Shown: positions 54,660 to 63,911 of the stretch, piece by piece | Numbering within the stretch: position 1 is the first letter of the stretch | How the letters are laid out: the number at the start of each line of letters is the position of its first letter | NCBI RefSeq assembly: GCF_000931935.2 | Contig: NZ_AZAC01000018.1 | Location: 19,703-83,702 of the forward strand | DNA from: Dethiosulfatarculus sandiegensis | GTDB lineage: Bacteria > Desulfobacterota > Desulfarculia > Desulfarculales > Desulfarculaceae | DNA: 64,000 nt | Direction of reading: 5' to 3' | The notes under the pieces: model-generated | What the model saw: only the letters and a program-made list of their open reading frames with translations | Databases searched by the model: none | Told to the model about the DNA's origin: nothing | Made by a program: the position numbers and the translations under genes

Positions 54660-56813
54660 CTAGTCTCCCTCCCCTACATGGACATATTCCAGCGGACAAA
54701 CCGTAATCAAGGGACAAGCCTCTTCATCAGAGTCCTTATGGGTTTTCTCGTGCAGGGCGGCTATTGCGTCGGCCGCCCTGGGGAAGACGTGATCCTGACC
54801 GATTTTGCTCAAAAGGTGTGTGCGTTTCATCACTTCCATAACCCTTTCCTTTACATGGGAGAAGCTTATGTCGTAACCTGCGCTGCGCACCTGATCCACT
54901 ATCAGGGAAAGGGCGTCTTCACCAGAGGCATCGATATCGTTTATGCCGTTTGCCACCACCAAAATGTGGCGCAGCTTGGGCATGGTGCGGATGCGTTCAT
55001 TTATCTGGTCTTCCAGAAAAGAGGCATTTGCGAAAAACAAGGGGCCGTCAAAGCGCACCACCGCAATATGCTCGCACTGGCGCAGCCCGAAATGCTCGGC
55101 GTCCATCAAGTTGCAGTCTTTGTGCATGGCCAGGCTCGCCACCCTGGGGCGCATGCTTTTATACAAAAAGACTCCGAGGCTTAAGGCCACACCTATCATG
55201 ATGCCTTGATCAAGATGGGGTGCAAAAACGAGTGTGGCCAGGAAAGTTATTATGCTTATGGCTCCGTCGTACCACTGCGTTTTCCAGGCATGCACAAATC
55301 CCGAGACATTGATCAGCCCAACCACGGCCATCATGATAACAGCGGCCAGCACGGCCTGTGGTAAATGGTACAGAAGCGGGGTGAAAAACAACAGCACAAT
55401 AACCACCATCAGGCTGGTCACCACGCTTGAAAGCCCGGTTCGGGCTCCTGTTTGCAGGTTTACCGCCGAACGTGAGAACGATCCTGATACGGGGTAACTT
55501 TTCCCTATACAACCCGCCATATTGGCCAGGCCCTGGCCGATCAGCTCCTGGTTGGGGTCGAGCCGCTGACCGGTTTTGGCGGCCATGGCCTTGGCAATGC
55601 TGATGGCTTCCATGAAGCCCAAAAGCGAGATTATCACCGCATAGGGAAAGAGCTGAAGTCCGACGTTCAAATCCAGTTTGGGTATGCTCAAGGTCGGCAG
55701 CCCGGGCGGGATGTCGCCGACCACGGCGCCTCCGCCCGTCAAGACCAGGGCATCTGTCTGCAAAGGCTTGTTCCCCACTTTAAGGCGATAGGTGTGTCCG
55801 TCTGACCGGGATGTCTTGGGTGTTTCACTGGCCAGGAAAAATAAGGTGTTGCTTTCCGGGCCCTCGACGGCTTTGAACATATGGGCTCGCAGGCTTTTTC
55901 TAAGCTCGTGGGCCGTTTCCTTGTCTTTTTCAATAAGAGCGGTGTCAAAGTCGGCCTCTTGCTGGTATTTAAGCCGGTCCAGGGATTGTTTGCCGCCGTT
56001 TTTTTCGGCCACGCGGGCTTTTTTATTGATTTGGGCCCTTTCGTCGCCAAGCTTTTCTATATGCCTGGTTTTTTCGTTAAAGGCTACAATCTGTTCTTTT
56101 ACTTGGGGGGCCATTATGGCTTCCAGGGGAACGGTTTGGCGCACCTGAAAGCCGGTCGCCCAGGAGACTAGGGTGGTTACAGCCACGGCTGCCAATACAT
56201 AGGGAATCTTCGGATTAATACGCTTAAGGCCGTACATTATGATAAAAGCGCCGATGCCCATGGCCAGGGAGGGCCAGTGGGTGAAATGCCAGGCGCTCTC
56301 CAAAACCCTCCAGATGGTTTCATAGTGATGAGGGGCTTTATCTACATAAACTCCGAACATTTTGGATAATTGACTGGAGGCTATGATAATGGCCGCGGCG
56401 TTGGTAAAGCCGTTGACCACTGGGTGGGAAAGGAAATTGACTACAACGCCCAAACGAAGCACACCCAAAAGGAACTGGAAAATGCCGACAATAAGGGCCA
56501 GAAGCACGGCATAGGCTATGAAGGTTTCGCTCCCCGCCGTGGCCAGCGGCTCCAAGGATGCGGCCGTCATTAAGGAGACCACCGCCACCGGCCCTGTGGC
56601 GAGCTGCATGCTGCTGCCGAACATGGCCGCCACCATGGGCGGGATAAAGGCGGCATAAAGACCGTAATAGGCGGGCAGGCCCGCGAGTTGGGCATAGGCC
56701 ATGGACTGGGGGATCAAAACCAGGGCAACGGTGATGCCCGAGATTATATCCAGCCTGGCCGTGAGGGCGTTGTATCCCTTGAACCAGCTGAGAAAGGGGA
56801 AGATCTTGGTCAG
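54660..56813 (-). CDS. SulP-family anion transporter with STAS domain and large insert
   Basis: About 717 residues. SulP motif LIPQSMAYAQLAGLPAYYGL, VNGFTNAAAII, and a C-terminal STAS domain (residues ~590-700; INDIDASGEDALSLIVDQ). A hydrophilic, Lys/Glu-rich insert of ~130 residues (FNEKTRHIEKLGDERAQI onward) splits the membrane part. No ATG lies near the start: CTG 56813 overlaps the upstream TGA with AAAGAGG as Shine-Dalgarno; TTG 56882 or ATG 56969 are longer alternatives inside the upstream gene. It carries sulfate, bicarbonate or a related anion. Confidence 0.85.
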   Translation of the reverse strand: MTKIFPFLSWFKGYNALTARLDIISGITVALVLIPQSMAYAQLAGLPAYYGLYAAFIPPMVAAMFGSSMQLATGPVAVVSLMTAASLEPLATAGSETFIAYAVLLALIVGIFQFLLGVLRLGVVVNFLSHPVVNGFTNAAAIIIASSQLSKMFGVYVDKAPHHYETIWRVLESAWHFTHWPSLAMGIGAFIIMYGLKRINPKIPYVLAAVAVTTLVSWATGFQVRQTVPLEAIMAPQVKEQIVAFNEKTRHIEKLGDERAQINKKARVAEKNGGKQSLDRLKYQQEADFDTALIEKDKETAHELRKSLRAHMFKAVEGPESNTLFFLASETPKTSRSDGHTYRLKVGNKPLQTDALVLTGGGAVVGDIPPGLPTLSIPKLDLNVGLQLFPYAVIISLLGFMEAISIAKAMAAKTGQRLDPNQELIGQGLANMAGCIGKSYPVSGSFSRSAVNLQTGARTGLSSVVTSLMVVIVLLFFTPLLYHLPQAVLAAVIMMAVVGLINVSGFVHAWKTQWYDGAISIITFLATLVFAPHLDQGIMIGVALSLGVFLYKSMRPRVASLAMHKDCNLMDAEHFGLRQCEHIAVVRFDGPLFFANASFLEDQINERIRTMPKLRHILVVANGINDIDASGEDALSLIVDQVRSAGYDISFSHVKERVMEVMKRTHLLSKIGQDHVFPRAADAIAALHEKTHKDSDEEACPLITVCPLEYVHVGEGD

Positions 56814-58210
56814 GATTTTTCCTCTTTTCCCGAGTCCGGCTCCTTGGCCTCCTCCATTTGATATTTTTTTATCTTTCGCCAAAGCGACACCCGATCGATC
56901 CCCAGTATCCGGGCTGCCTGGGTCTTGTTGCCCTTTGTGTGCTTCAGTACCAGCTTGATATACTTGCACTCTTTTTCCTCCAAGGTGGGCAGTGTTTTTT
57001 CGGTCGGCTCTTTTTCCTCCACTGCATCTTCACCCCGCACCTCTACCGGCAAGTCGGCCAGCTCCAGCCTTCCGCCGCTGCGCAGGGTCACCGCCCTTTC
57101 GATAAGATTCTCAAGTTCCCTGACGTTTCCGGGATAGCTATAGGCCATGAGAGCCTCCATGGCCTTTGCCGAGATTTCCCCAATACTTTTATTTTGTTTT
57201 TGGGCGTGTTTTTCCAAGAAGTGGTGAGCCAAAAGAGCTATGTCGTCGGCGTGTTCCCTAAGCGCCGGAAGCTCAAGCCTCACCACGTTGAGACGATAAT
57301 AAAGGTCTGCCCTGAAGCCACCCTGGTCCACCAGGGCCTGCAGGTCGCGGTTGGTGGCTGCCACCAGGCGCACATCCACATTCAACGGCTCCGTGCCTCT
57401 CACCCTGGTCACCACCTTCTCCTGAATAACCCTAAGAAGCTTGGCCTGCATGGAAGAGGGCATGTCCCCTATTTCATCGAGAAAGACAGTCCCCTTGTCC
57501 GCAGCTTCAAATAGCCCCGGTTTGGTTGCCGTGGCTCCGGTGAAGGCCCCTTTTTCATGTCCGAACAATTCACTCACCAAAAGTTCAGGGGCAAAGGCCG
57601 CGCAGTTGAAGGCCATGAATTTTTGTTCCCCCCGGGGGCTGGCGTAATGAAGGGCTCGGGCAAAGAGTTCCTTTCCGGTTCCTGTTTCACCGATAATAAG
57701 CACACTGGCGTCTGTAGGGGCGACCTGGGCAACAGTGTGGATGAGCTCCTGGATGCGGGGATGGTTCCCCACAATGGCGCTCACCCCTTCTTTTTTGCGC
57801 AGGTCCTGCTTCAAGGTCTGCAACTCATGTTGCAGCTTGACCTTCTCCAGGGCATGGGCCACCTGGGTCCTGACTTCGTCTATCTTGTAGGGCTTGGCGA
57901 TATAGTGAAAAGCGCCCCGCTTCATGGCTTCTATGGCCGAATCCACCGAAGCGAAAGCGGTGAGCATTATCACCTCGGTAAGGGGAGAGTTGCGCTTGAT
58001 TTCTTCCAGAACCCGCATGCCGTCGACCCGTTCCATGCGCAGGTCGGTGAGCACCAGGGAAAAGTCCTGGCGGGCCAACAGTTCCAGGGCTTCCTGGCCG
58101 TCGGCTGCGGTTTTTACCTGGTATTTGTCATCCCGCTCCAGGATGTGTTGCAAATTTTTACGGGCCAGGACATCGTCTTCCACCACCAAAAGCCTGGGTT
58201 TACCTTTCAT
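56810..58210 (-). CDS. Sigma-54-dependent response regulator (NtrC-like)
   Basis: 466 residues, ATG 58210. Receiver (Asp in LVLTDLRMERVDG, Lys in IAKPYKID), AAA+ domain with Walker A GETGTGKELFA, sigma-54 contact GAFTGA, Walker B GTVFLDEIGDM, and a Fis-type HTH KTQAARILGIDRVSLWRKIK. Its start is directly after the kinase stop, so the two form a two-component pair. Confidence 0.95.
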   Translation of the reverse strand: MKGKPRLLVVEDDVLARKNLQHILERDDKYQVKTAADGQEALELLARQDFSLVLTDLRMERVDGMRVLEEIKRNSPLTEVIMLTAFASVDSAIEAMKRGAFHYIAKPYKIDEVRTQVAHALEKVKLQHELQTLKQDLRKKEGVSAIVGNHPRIQELIHTVAQVAPTDASVLIIGETGTGKELFARALHYASPRGEQKFMAFNCAAFAPELLVSELFGHEKGAFTGATATKPGLFEAADKGTVFLDEIGDMPSSMQAKLLRVIQEKVVTRVRGTEPLNVDVRLVAATNRDLQALVDQGGFRADLYYRLNVVRLELPALREHADDIALLAHHFLEKHAQKQNKSIGEISAKAMEALMAYSYPGNVRELENLIERAVTLRSGGRLELADLPVEVRGEDAVEEKEPTEKTLPTLEEKECKYIKLVLKHTKGNKTQAARILGIDRVSLWRKIKKYQMEEAKEPDSGKEEKS

Positions 58211-58212
58211 GG

Positions 58213-59646
58213 CTAGCCCTCCCTTCGGTTCGCGGGAAGAGTGACTATGAAACGGCAGCCTTTTGTCTCCTTGTTTTCAACCTTAATACGGCCCTGGTGC
58301 CTCTCTATGACCCCATAGGTAATTGAAAGCCCCAGTCCCGTACCGTTGCCTACTTCCTTGGTGGTGAAGAAGGGGTCAAAGACCTGGGGCAGAATCTCCG
58401 GGTCTATGCCTGTGCCCGTATCGTCTACGGTTAGTTCGATCTGGTTAGACTCTTTGATTTCCCTGGCTCTGACAGTCAGAACTCCGCCTTGCTCCATGGC
58501 CTGAAAGCTGTTCATAAAGAGATTCAAAAGCGCCTGGAACATATGGCCCTTATCCAGTTCAATGGCCATCTCCCGGGGGATATCGATTCTGGTCTTCACA
58601 CCGACAGGGGTCTCCCCCCTGATGAGCTTTAAGGATTCACTGACAAGCTGGTATAAATTTTCCCTTTCCAGTTTGAATTTGCGTCGGCGGGAAAATTCCA
58701 GAAGCGAACCCACGATATCCCTGGCTTTTTCCACCTGGGAATCGATCGCCGTTAAAAGCTCCTTGTGATAAGGCGCTGTCTCCGGCGGCATTTCTTCCAA
58801 AAGGATCTGGCAGGAGGTGGAGATATTGTTAAGGGGATTGTTCAATTCATGGGCCACACCGCTGGTCAGGGTGCCCAGGGCGGTTAACTTTTCAGTCTGA
58901 ACCATTTGTTCATTGTTTTGTTTCAGATGCAAGGCCATGCGGTTGAAGGCCTGAATTAGATGGCCTATTTCGTCTTCCCTGTGGTCATAGGGTATGGGCC
59001 GGAAATCGCCTTTACCCACAACCTTGGTGGCTTCTTCTATGGTGTGTAAAGGCCTCACCAAGCGCACCAGGAAGTAATAGACCACCAGGGCGCCGATTCC
59101 GGCCAGGCCGGCCAGAAAGATTATCAAAAGCGGCCGATACTCCTTAAGCAGCCTGTGCATGTGATTTCTTTCAGACCGAGCCAGCGCTTCCGAACGCTCT
59201 ATCAGGGATTTTCCGGCGCTCCTCAGGTTCTCCACCAAAGGCGCTACTTCCTCAATCGACCAGCGGCCCGTGCGTCTGTGAACCTCGCGGAAGAGTTCCC
59301 GATATCCGTCGGCAAGTTGGGCCAGCTTTTTATGCTCGGAAAGGCCCAGGCTGTTTAAAAGATGCTGACGGTTATTGGTCAGCATGGCCTCGTATTGGCT
59401 GAGATAATCCAGGGCCTGGCGGAAGTCTTTGTCCTGGTGATATAGGAAATAGTTTTTTTCGTAGCGGCGGGCCTCAAGGGCCATGTTGACCATGGCATCG
59501 GCCTGACTTAGGAAGACGAGCTTTTGCTCCATGCGGAAGAAATAGCTGTAACTGATACCCCCAAAGGCGGCCATGGCCAGGAAAGCCAAGCCAAAGCTTA
59601 AAACCAATCGCACCCTGATTTTGCTCAACGCAGGCAAAGGATTCAT
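58213..59646 (-). CDS. Membrane histidine kinase with HAMP domain
   Basis: 477 residues from ATG 59646 (GAGGAGG upstream; frame open to 59721). TM1 ~residues 10-30, a helical periplasmic part of ~150 residues, TM2 ~170-190, HAMP (LVRPLHTIEEATKVVGKGD), His box GVAHELNNPLNNIS, N box LLNLFMNSFQAMEQGG, G box GNGTGLGLSITYGVIERHQG. Partner of the sigma-54 regulator. Confidence 0.94.
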   Translation of the reverse strand: MNPLPALSKIRVRLVLSFGLAFLAMAAFGGISYSYFFRMEQKLVFLSQADAMVNMALEARRYEKNYFLYHQDKDFRQALDYLSQYEAMLTNNRQHLLNSLGLSEHKKLAQLADGYRELFREVHRRTGRWSIEEVAPLVENLRSAGKSLIERSEALARSERNHMHRLLKEYRPLLIIFLAGLAGIGALVVYYFLVRLVRPLHTIEEATKVVGKGDFRPIPYDHREDEIGHLIQAFNRMALHLKQNNEQMVQTEKLTALGTLTSGVAHELNNPLNNISTSCQILLEEMPPETAPYHKELLTAIDSQVEKARDIVGSLLEFSRRRKFKLERENLYQLVSESLKLIRGETPVGVKTRIDIPREMAIELDKGHMFQALLNLFMNSFQAMEQGGVLTVRAREIKESNQIELTVDDTGTGIDPEILPQVFDPFFTTKEVGNGTGLGLSITYGVIERHQGRIKVENKETKGCRFIVTLPANRREG

Positions 59647-59691
59647 GCTCCTCCTCATGTCAGGCCGGGTTAGGGGCCTGCCGGTATCTAT

Positions 59692-59708
59692 TGAAATAAA
59701 TGTGCCAA
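59692..59708 (-). promoter_or_regulatory. Candidate sigma-54 promoter of the signalling operon
   Basis: Minus strand TTGGCAC, 5 bp, TTTCA. The -24 element is perfect; the -12 has TTTC in place of TTGC. About 46 bp upstream of the kinase start. Confidence 0.4.
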
Positions 59709-59787
59709 TAATCACTTTCATACCCTAACTGTCTGTAACTAAGTGCTTAACCTCTAGAGAGGCCCACAAGGGGTGATGAGAAGGGGT

Positions 59788-59802
59788 GTTGCTAAGTGCA
59801 AC
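59788..59802. promoter_or_regulatory. Dyad GTTGC-N5-GCAAC (1)
   Basis: Perfect 5-bp arms around TAAGT, about 90 bp upstream of the sigma-54-like promoter, as for an enhancer site of an NtrC-type activator. Confidence 0.45.
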
Positions 59803-59878
59803 GGTGAAAGGGGATTACCTTACTAATCTCCGAATGTTACATTCGTTTGTTATTAATTTGGCCTCTTTAGGTAATATT

Positions 59879-59893
59879 GTTGCACTATGCAAC
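59879..59893. promoter_or_regulatory. Dyad GTTGC-N5-GCAAC (2)
   Basis: Same arms around ACTAT, 91 bp from site 1. The arms extend outward to 9 bp with one mismatch (TATTGTTGC and GCAACGATA). Confidence 0.45.
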
Positions 59894-60038
59894 GATACCT
59901 GGCAATGATAAACCCGACCGAACCGGGTTTCCGGGGTTTCAGGCTGAAAAATGCCCTAACAGATGTATGGAGAGGCATCAGGGAAGGAAAACCGCTTCAT
60001 TTTACAACACTTCGCGTAATTATCCGCGGTTCTTTGAT

Positions 60039-60917
60039 TTATTTGCCCTCAAACTGGCTTTTCTCCGCCTTTTGGGTGGGATAGTTTCCACCTTTTATTT
60101 TGTGCAGGGTTATGGTGACAACTTGGCGCTTGCCCGCTGGCGGTTGGACTGTGATCTTCTTTCCCTTGGAATAGCGATAGTCTTTTTCCGTTTCACCATA
60201 CCTGGTCACAATGTAGTACACCCCGTTTTGGGTGAGCACGCCCTTGCTTGCCCGGTCCGGCACTTCCAATTCCTCCACCTTTACTTTTGTTTTCTGATTA
60301 AAGATCCTTACAGTGGCTGGTTGGCCGGACCGGTTGACAAATCTCACAAAATTCTTTTTTTCTCCTTGAGGCTTGGGGATGCTTCCCACAGGCACCAGGC
60401 CGGGCAGCTTGATATTCGGAACTTTGAGAGGGACTTTAATCTTGGGTGCAGAGATTTGGGGAAGCTTCATTGGCCCCACAACCTTGGGGCCGGTGCTGGT
60501 GTATTTCTGAACTCCTGTTTTCTTTTCCGGCATAACCTCAATGGACTTCAGGTGTTTAAGCCTGATGCTGAAGCTGCCCAGGTCTGTTTCCCCGCTGAGC
60601 CCCTTGCCCTGGTCTTCCAAGATAAACGCTTTCAGTTTTTTGCCGTTTTTTAGGGTGATTTGGGCCTGATAAGGCTCGGTAAAAACAATTTTTTTGATCT
60701 TGCTCCAGCTGAGTATCGCCTTACCCTTGCCTTTTTTTACCATCAGGCCTTCTTTGACCAGCCTTTCATGCTTAAAAAGGATGCCCGGGTTTTTGATTAC
60801 GGTTTCTTCGTCCTCCTGGTCAATCAGCTTTAACTTGGCCGCTCGGGCGGGGCAGGTGGTTTGCAGGAAAAATAGCAGGCAAATGAGGCTGATAAAGGCC
60901 AATGCAAAGTGCCTCAT
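60039..60917 (-). CDS. Hypothetical exported protein
   Basis: 292 residues. Signal peptide ~residues 1-26 (CPARAA). The middle is Pro/Lys-rich (PKIKVPLKVPNIKLPGLVP, about residues 160-180), the C-terminal ~100 residues look beta-rich (VRFVNRSGQPATVRIFNQ). N-terminal part resembles a small beta domain (ILSWSKIKKIVFTEP). No family recognised. Confidence 0.6.
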   Translation of the reverse strand: MRHFALAFISLICLLFFLQTTCPARAAKLKLIDQEDEETVIKNPGILFKHERLVKEGLMVKKGKGKAILSWSKIKKIVFTEPYQAQITLKNGKKLKAFILEDQGKGLSGETDLGSFSIRLKHLKSIEVMPEKKTGVQKYTSTGPKVVGPMKLPQISAPKIKVPLKVPNIKLPGLVPVGSIPKPQGEKKNFVRFVNRSGQPATVRIFNQKTKVKVEELEVPDRASKGVLTQNGVYYIVTRYGETEKDYRYSKGKKITVQPPAGKRQVVTITLHKIKGGNYPTQKAEKSQFEGK

Positions 60918-61294
60918 GATTAAGCCTCCCTTGTTTGGAAGGTAAATATTTTTTCGGATTCAGACCGGCTTGTGGGGTGAGGATGCGGTTTAAGGGGGGG
61001 AGCTGTTTTTTTCAGTCTGGTGGCTGCATCTGGTGGGCAGTAAAGAGATCGGCATGGATAATAACCTAATTTAACTACAGATATTATATTATTTTGTGAA
61101 AAAAGCAAAGCCCATTAAAATAAAGGCCAAGTGTTGGTCTAACCTTTTGGTATCCAATCCATGGGCGCCGTGACCTGCGTTGAATTTTAGATTCACCAAA
61201 ACGCCTAAAAATAAATATGTAATCCAGGAGTTAATTTGTAATACTGGTTAAGGCTTGGGTTTTTTTGAGACTCACCTCCAAGGGAGAATTCATA
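60918..61294. other. Gene-free region
   Basis: About 380 bp between divergent genes, AT-rich towards the right; no RNA gene or strong hairpin noticed. Confidence 0.35.
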
Positions 61295-61507
61295 ATGAAG
61301 CTGGTCCTTTTGGGTGTTGGCGTTATTTTGGTGGGCTTTGGTTGGATTGTATTGAATGCGAGCGCCGGTTACACCAATGCATGGTGGTGGTTCAGATGGA
61401 GTGAGTTTAAGCCTATTTTCGGTGCTTTTATTTTTGTCGGCGTGTTTCTGATCGGTTTGGGTATCGTAAAGAAAAGAAAGAAGGCGAGAAGCCGGATTAT
61501 TTCCTGA
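61295..61507 (+). CDS. Small membrane protein
   Basis: 70 residues from ATG 61295 with AGGGAGAA upstream. Two hydrophobic helices (LVLLGVGVILVGFGWIVL; FGAFIFVGVFLIGLGIV) around a Trp-rich loop (NAWWWFRW), and a basic tail KKRKKARSR. No family recognised. Confidence 0.6.
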   Translation: MKLVLLGVGVILVGFGWIVLNASAGYTNAWWWFRWSEFKPIFGAFIFVGVFLIGLGIVKKRKKARSRIIS

Positions 61508-61810
61508 CAAACTTTTTCAAAAATCCACCTATTTCAAATGCTATATAAAGCTGGGCGGGCGGGCCGCTTTTCCCCGGCGGCTGAGCGTAAACAGCCTGAA
61601 AAGCGTGTACTTGGATCTGCTTTTCTTTAAAAGGACAGCAATGCGGGTTGCCATGCCTTGATGGGGAGAATTGTCTTTTATTTTTAGAAGGATATAGACC
61701 TTAAGAGCTGGGTCGGGAAAGACGGTCTGGATTAGGGGCCTTCATGACATCAAGGTCTACCAGACGATTTTTGAACAAACAGCCCACACGTGAAAGTGTC
61801 TGCCTGGCTT

Positions 61811-62776
61811 TTACCCCACACCCACAGCTCCCTTGTGCAGGTAAAGGGCCATGGCCCAGTCTGTCTCAAAAGCGCTGGTGGTGGATGACCAATAGGACTC
61901 CCTCGTTTCTATAAATAGATGTCCGGCAGGCAGGGCAGGGGAATGCCTGCTTGCGTCTACCAGCGATTCAAGCTCATTTATATTGGGCAGCCGCCAAGGT
62001 GTGTATCCCGCCGGGGCGGGAAAGCTCAGGCCTTTGACCAGATCAAGGGAGGCTTGCCAGTCAACAGAGCCGCGGGCCAGATCCGCATTTTGGCTCCAGG
62101 CCAATCCGGTCAAGTTGTCTCTGACCACTTCTCCCCTAAGCTCAAAGCGGGTCTCGGGCCATTTGGCGCCCAAACGCAGGTCCCCGTCCTGGCCTGTGTT
62201 GTTTCCCTTTATTATTTTCCCTTCCTGGTTGTAGCAGTTTTTTTGCCCGGTCCGCGGCAATACTCCATTGCCCTGGCCGCTCACCGGCCAGACCAGACAA
62301 TACTGGGATTTGTGGCCGTAAAACATGCGCCCGCCTTCGGTGTGCCCATACCAGGCATAGGCAGGATTTAGGGCTGCGCTGGTTGAGGTCCAATACCAAC
62401 CCGGGAAAACCTTTATAAACTTATGATCACTCGGTAAAGCGGGTTTGCTGTGACGGTGACTCAAGAGGCTCCTGAGTTCCCTGCGGTTCGGTAACCGCCA
62501 ATCCCTGATGCCTTGCCAATTAAATTGATTAAGCCGCCGAATTTCTTCCAAGGCCTCGTTCCAGGTGACAGGAAAACCTCCCCGTTTGGCATCTTTAAGC
62601 CAGACCAGGCCGGTGAGCCGGTCTGTAACCACTCCATTCCGCACCTTGAAACGTGGCCTCGGCCAGGCCCGACCAAATTGGATCTCCCCGTCTTGGCCAG
62701 TGCTCGGGCAGGGGATTTCCATGCCCTTATGGTCATAGCACCTGTTTTGGCCTGTCTTTAATATGTGGCAAGGCAA
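61811..62776 (-). CDS. DUF1566 (Lcl-type) protein, two tandem domains
   Basis: 321 residues from TTG 62776. Two copies of the DUF1566 pattern: TDRLTGLVWLKDA, WRLPNRRELRSL, YWTSTS in the first; NLTGLAWSQNAD, WRLPNINELESL, YWSSTT in the second. Upstream of the TTG the frame stays open and reads a hydrophobic, Lys-led stretch (FAIFTFILLKIIDL) that looks like a signal peptide, but no usual start codon is present before the TAA at its head. Function of the family unknown; often surface proteins. Confidence 0.75.
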   Translation of the reverse strand: MPCHILKTGQNRCYDHKGMEIPCPSTGQDGEIQFGRAWPRPRFKVRNGVVTDRLTGLVWLKDAKRGGFPVTWNEALEEIRRLNQFNWQGIRDWRLPNRRELRSLLSHRHSKPALPSDHKFIKVFPGWYWTSTSAALNPAYAWYGHTEGGRMFYGHKSQYCLVWPVSGQGNGVLPRTGQKNCYNQEGKIIKGNNTGQDGDLRLGAKWPETRFELRGEVVRDNLTGLAWSQNADLARGSVDWQASLDLVKGLSFPAPAGYTPWRLPNINELESLVDASRHSPALPAGHLFIETRESYWSSTTSAFETDWAMALYLHKGAVGVG

Positions 62777-62917
62777 AGGTTGTTTTTCTTTTAGTGGAGA
62801 AAGGTCGATAATTTTTAATAATATAAATGTAAAAATAGCGAATTGGTGAAAAATGAGTTTTTTTTAGCTGTTGGTGTGATCCATAATTTATGGATGTTGG
62901 AAATTGATTAGACCTTG

Positions 62918-63589
62918 CTATAATAAGATAAAACTAGTCTTTGAAGCTATATCGAAAAGAAAATCCAAATGACTTTCAAGTAGGCTGACCAGAACCCTTA
63001 TAGATATCACCCATGAAGCACCAACGGTAATGTCAAAATATTTTTCATCGCTCCCTCTCCATAAAAAACCAAAAAATCCGATACTTAGCGTTAAAATAAT
63101 TAATTGAGCCCAGTCCATATTTGGAAAAATAGGATAAAAAATAAACCAAACATTATAGACTTGTAAGGAAATGAATAAACGTAAATTTTTCTTAAAGGGC
63201 AATTCATTTATTTGGAATATTTTTTGGAAAAGGGAGACTAAAATAAAATATGGTATGTAAATTATTCCGTAGATAATAGCAAGCTTAAACAGAAAAAAGC
63301 AAGTCAAGTAGAAGTAGTGAAATAAAAAATAGGAATTTGACATAACATAAAAAGGTAGTGAAATGTCATATTTCGTTCGGGATATGAGTAATCCCAAAAA
63401 AAATAAAAATAAGTTGATAAGGGTAAAAAATACAAAATAGGAGGAAGCTTTGGTTAACTTTAAGTCTTGGAACATTAATAAGTAGTTGGCAGGTGAAATA
63501 AAGGCCATTTTAATCCATTGGAATAGATTTTTGGGAACAGTTATATTTTTTTTCGGGTCCGCCCTGTAGAGCAGCTTGGAATCGTCCAT
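62918..63589 (-). CDS. AT-rich integral membrane protein (Yip1-like in appearance)
   Basis: 223 residues from ATG 63589 (the frame begins one codon earlier). Five hydrophobic helices, with the topology of Yip1-like proteins; an opening soluble segment of ~35 residues. Markedly AT-rich relative to the rest of the window, suggesting acquisition from elsewhere. No specific family is certain. Confidence 0.55.
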   Translation of the reverse strand: MDDSKLLYRADPKKNITVPKNLFQWIKMAFISPANYLLMFQDLKLTKASSYFVFFTLINLFLFFLGLLISRTKYDISLPFYVMSNSYFLFHYFYLTCFFLFKLAIIYGIIYIPYFILVSLFQKIFQINELPFKKNLRLFISLQVYNVWFIFYPIFPNMDWAQLIILTLSIGFFGFLWRGSDEKYFDITVGASWVISIRVLVSLLESHLDFLFDIASKTSFILL

Positions 63590-63613
63590 CATCCCCTCAC
63601 TAAAAAAGTAATT

Positions 63614-63835
63614 TTACCCAAATGTATTAGCCTCGTCATCCCAACTTCTTTCGGGATCATCACCAATGCTTTTTTTGCGAAGCTGATCAAAATACACTTT
63701 CAAACTGCCTACCCCAAGACCAAGCAGCCCGCCAACAAAATTGTTAGCTCCGGGCGGCAAAGGTAAAGCTGAACCTAAAAGCACTCCTATGTCTACGTAA
63801 TCATAAACTTCATAATAGGAGAGTGCTGCACAGTA
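63614..63835 (-). pseudogene. Gene 3' fragment without a start
   Basis: Open frame of 73 codons reading SYYEVYDYVDIGVLLGSALP, then GANNFVGGLLGLGVG and a charged tail ending ANTFG. It has the feel of coding sequence with one membrane segment. TGA 63836 closes it upstream and no ATG is available; GTG 63781 region is the only start. Probably the remnant of a longer gene ahead of the Yip1-like gene. Confidence 0.35.
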
Positions 63836-63911
63836 TCAGGATGCGCAATTCGCTTTGGAAAGATTTAACTATTTGATATAGTGGTTGAAACCTGTTTTGG
63901 GGGGTGTGTAA

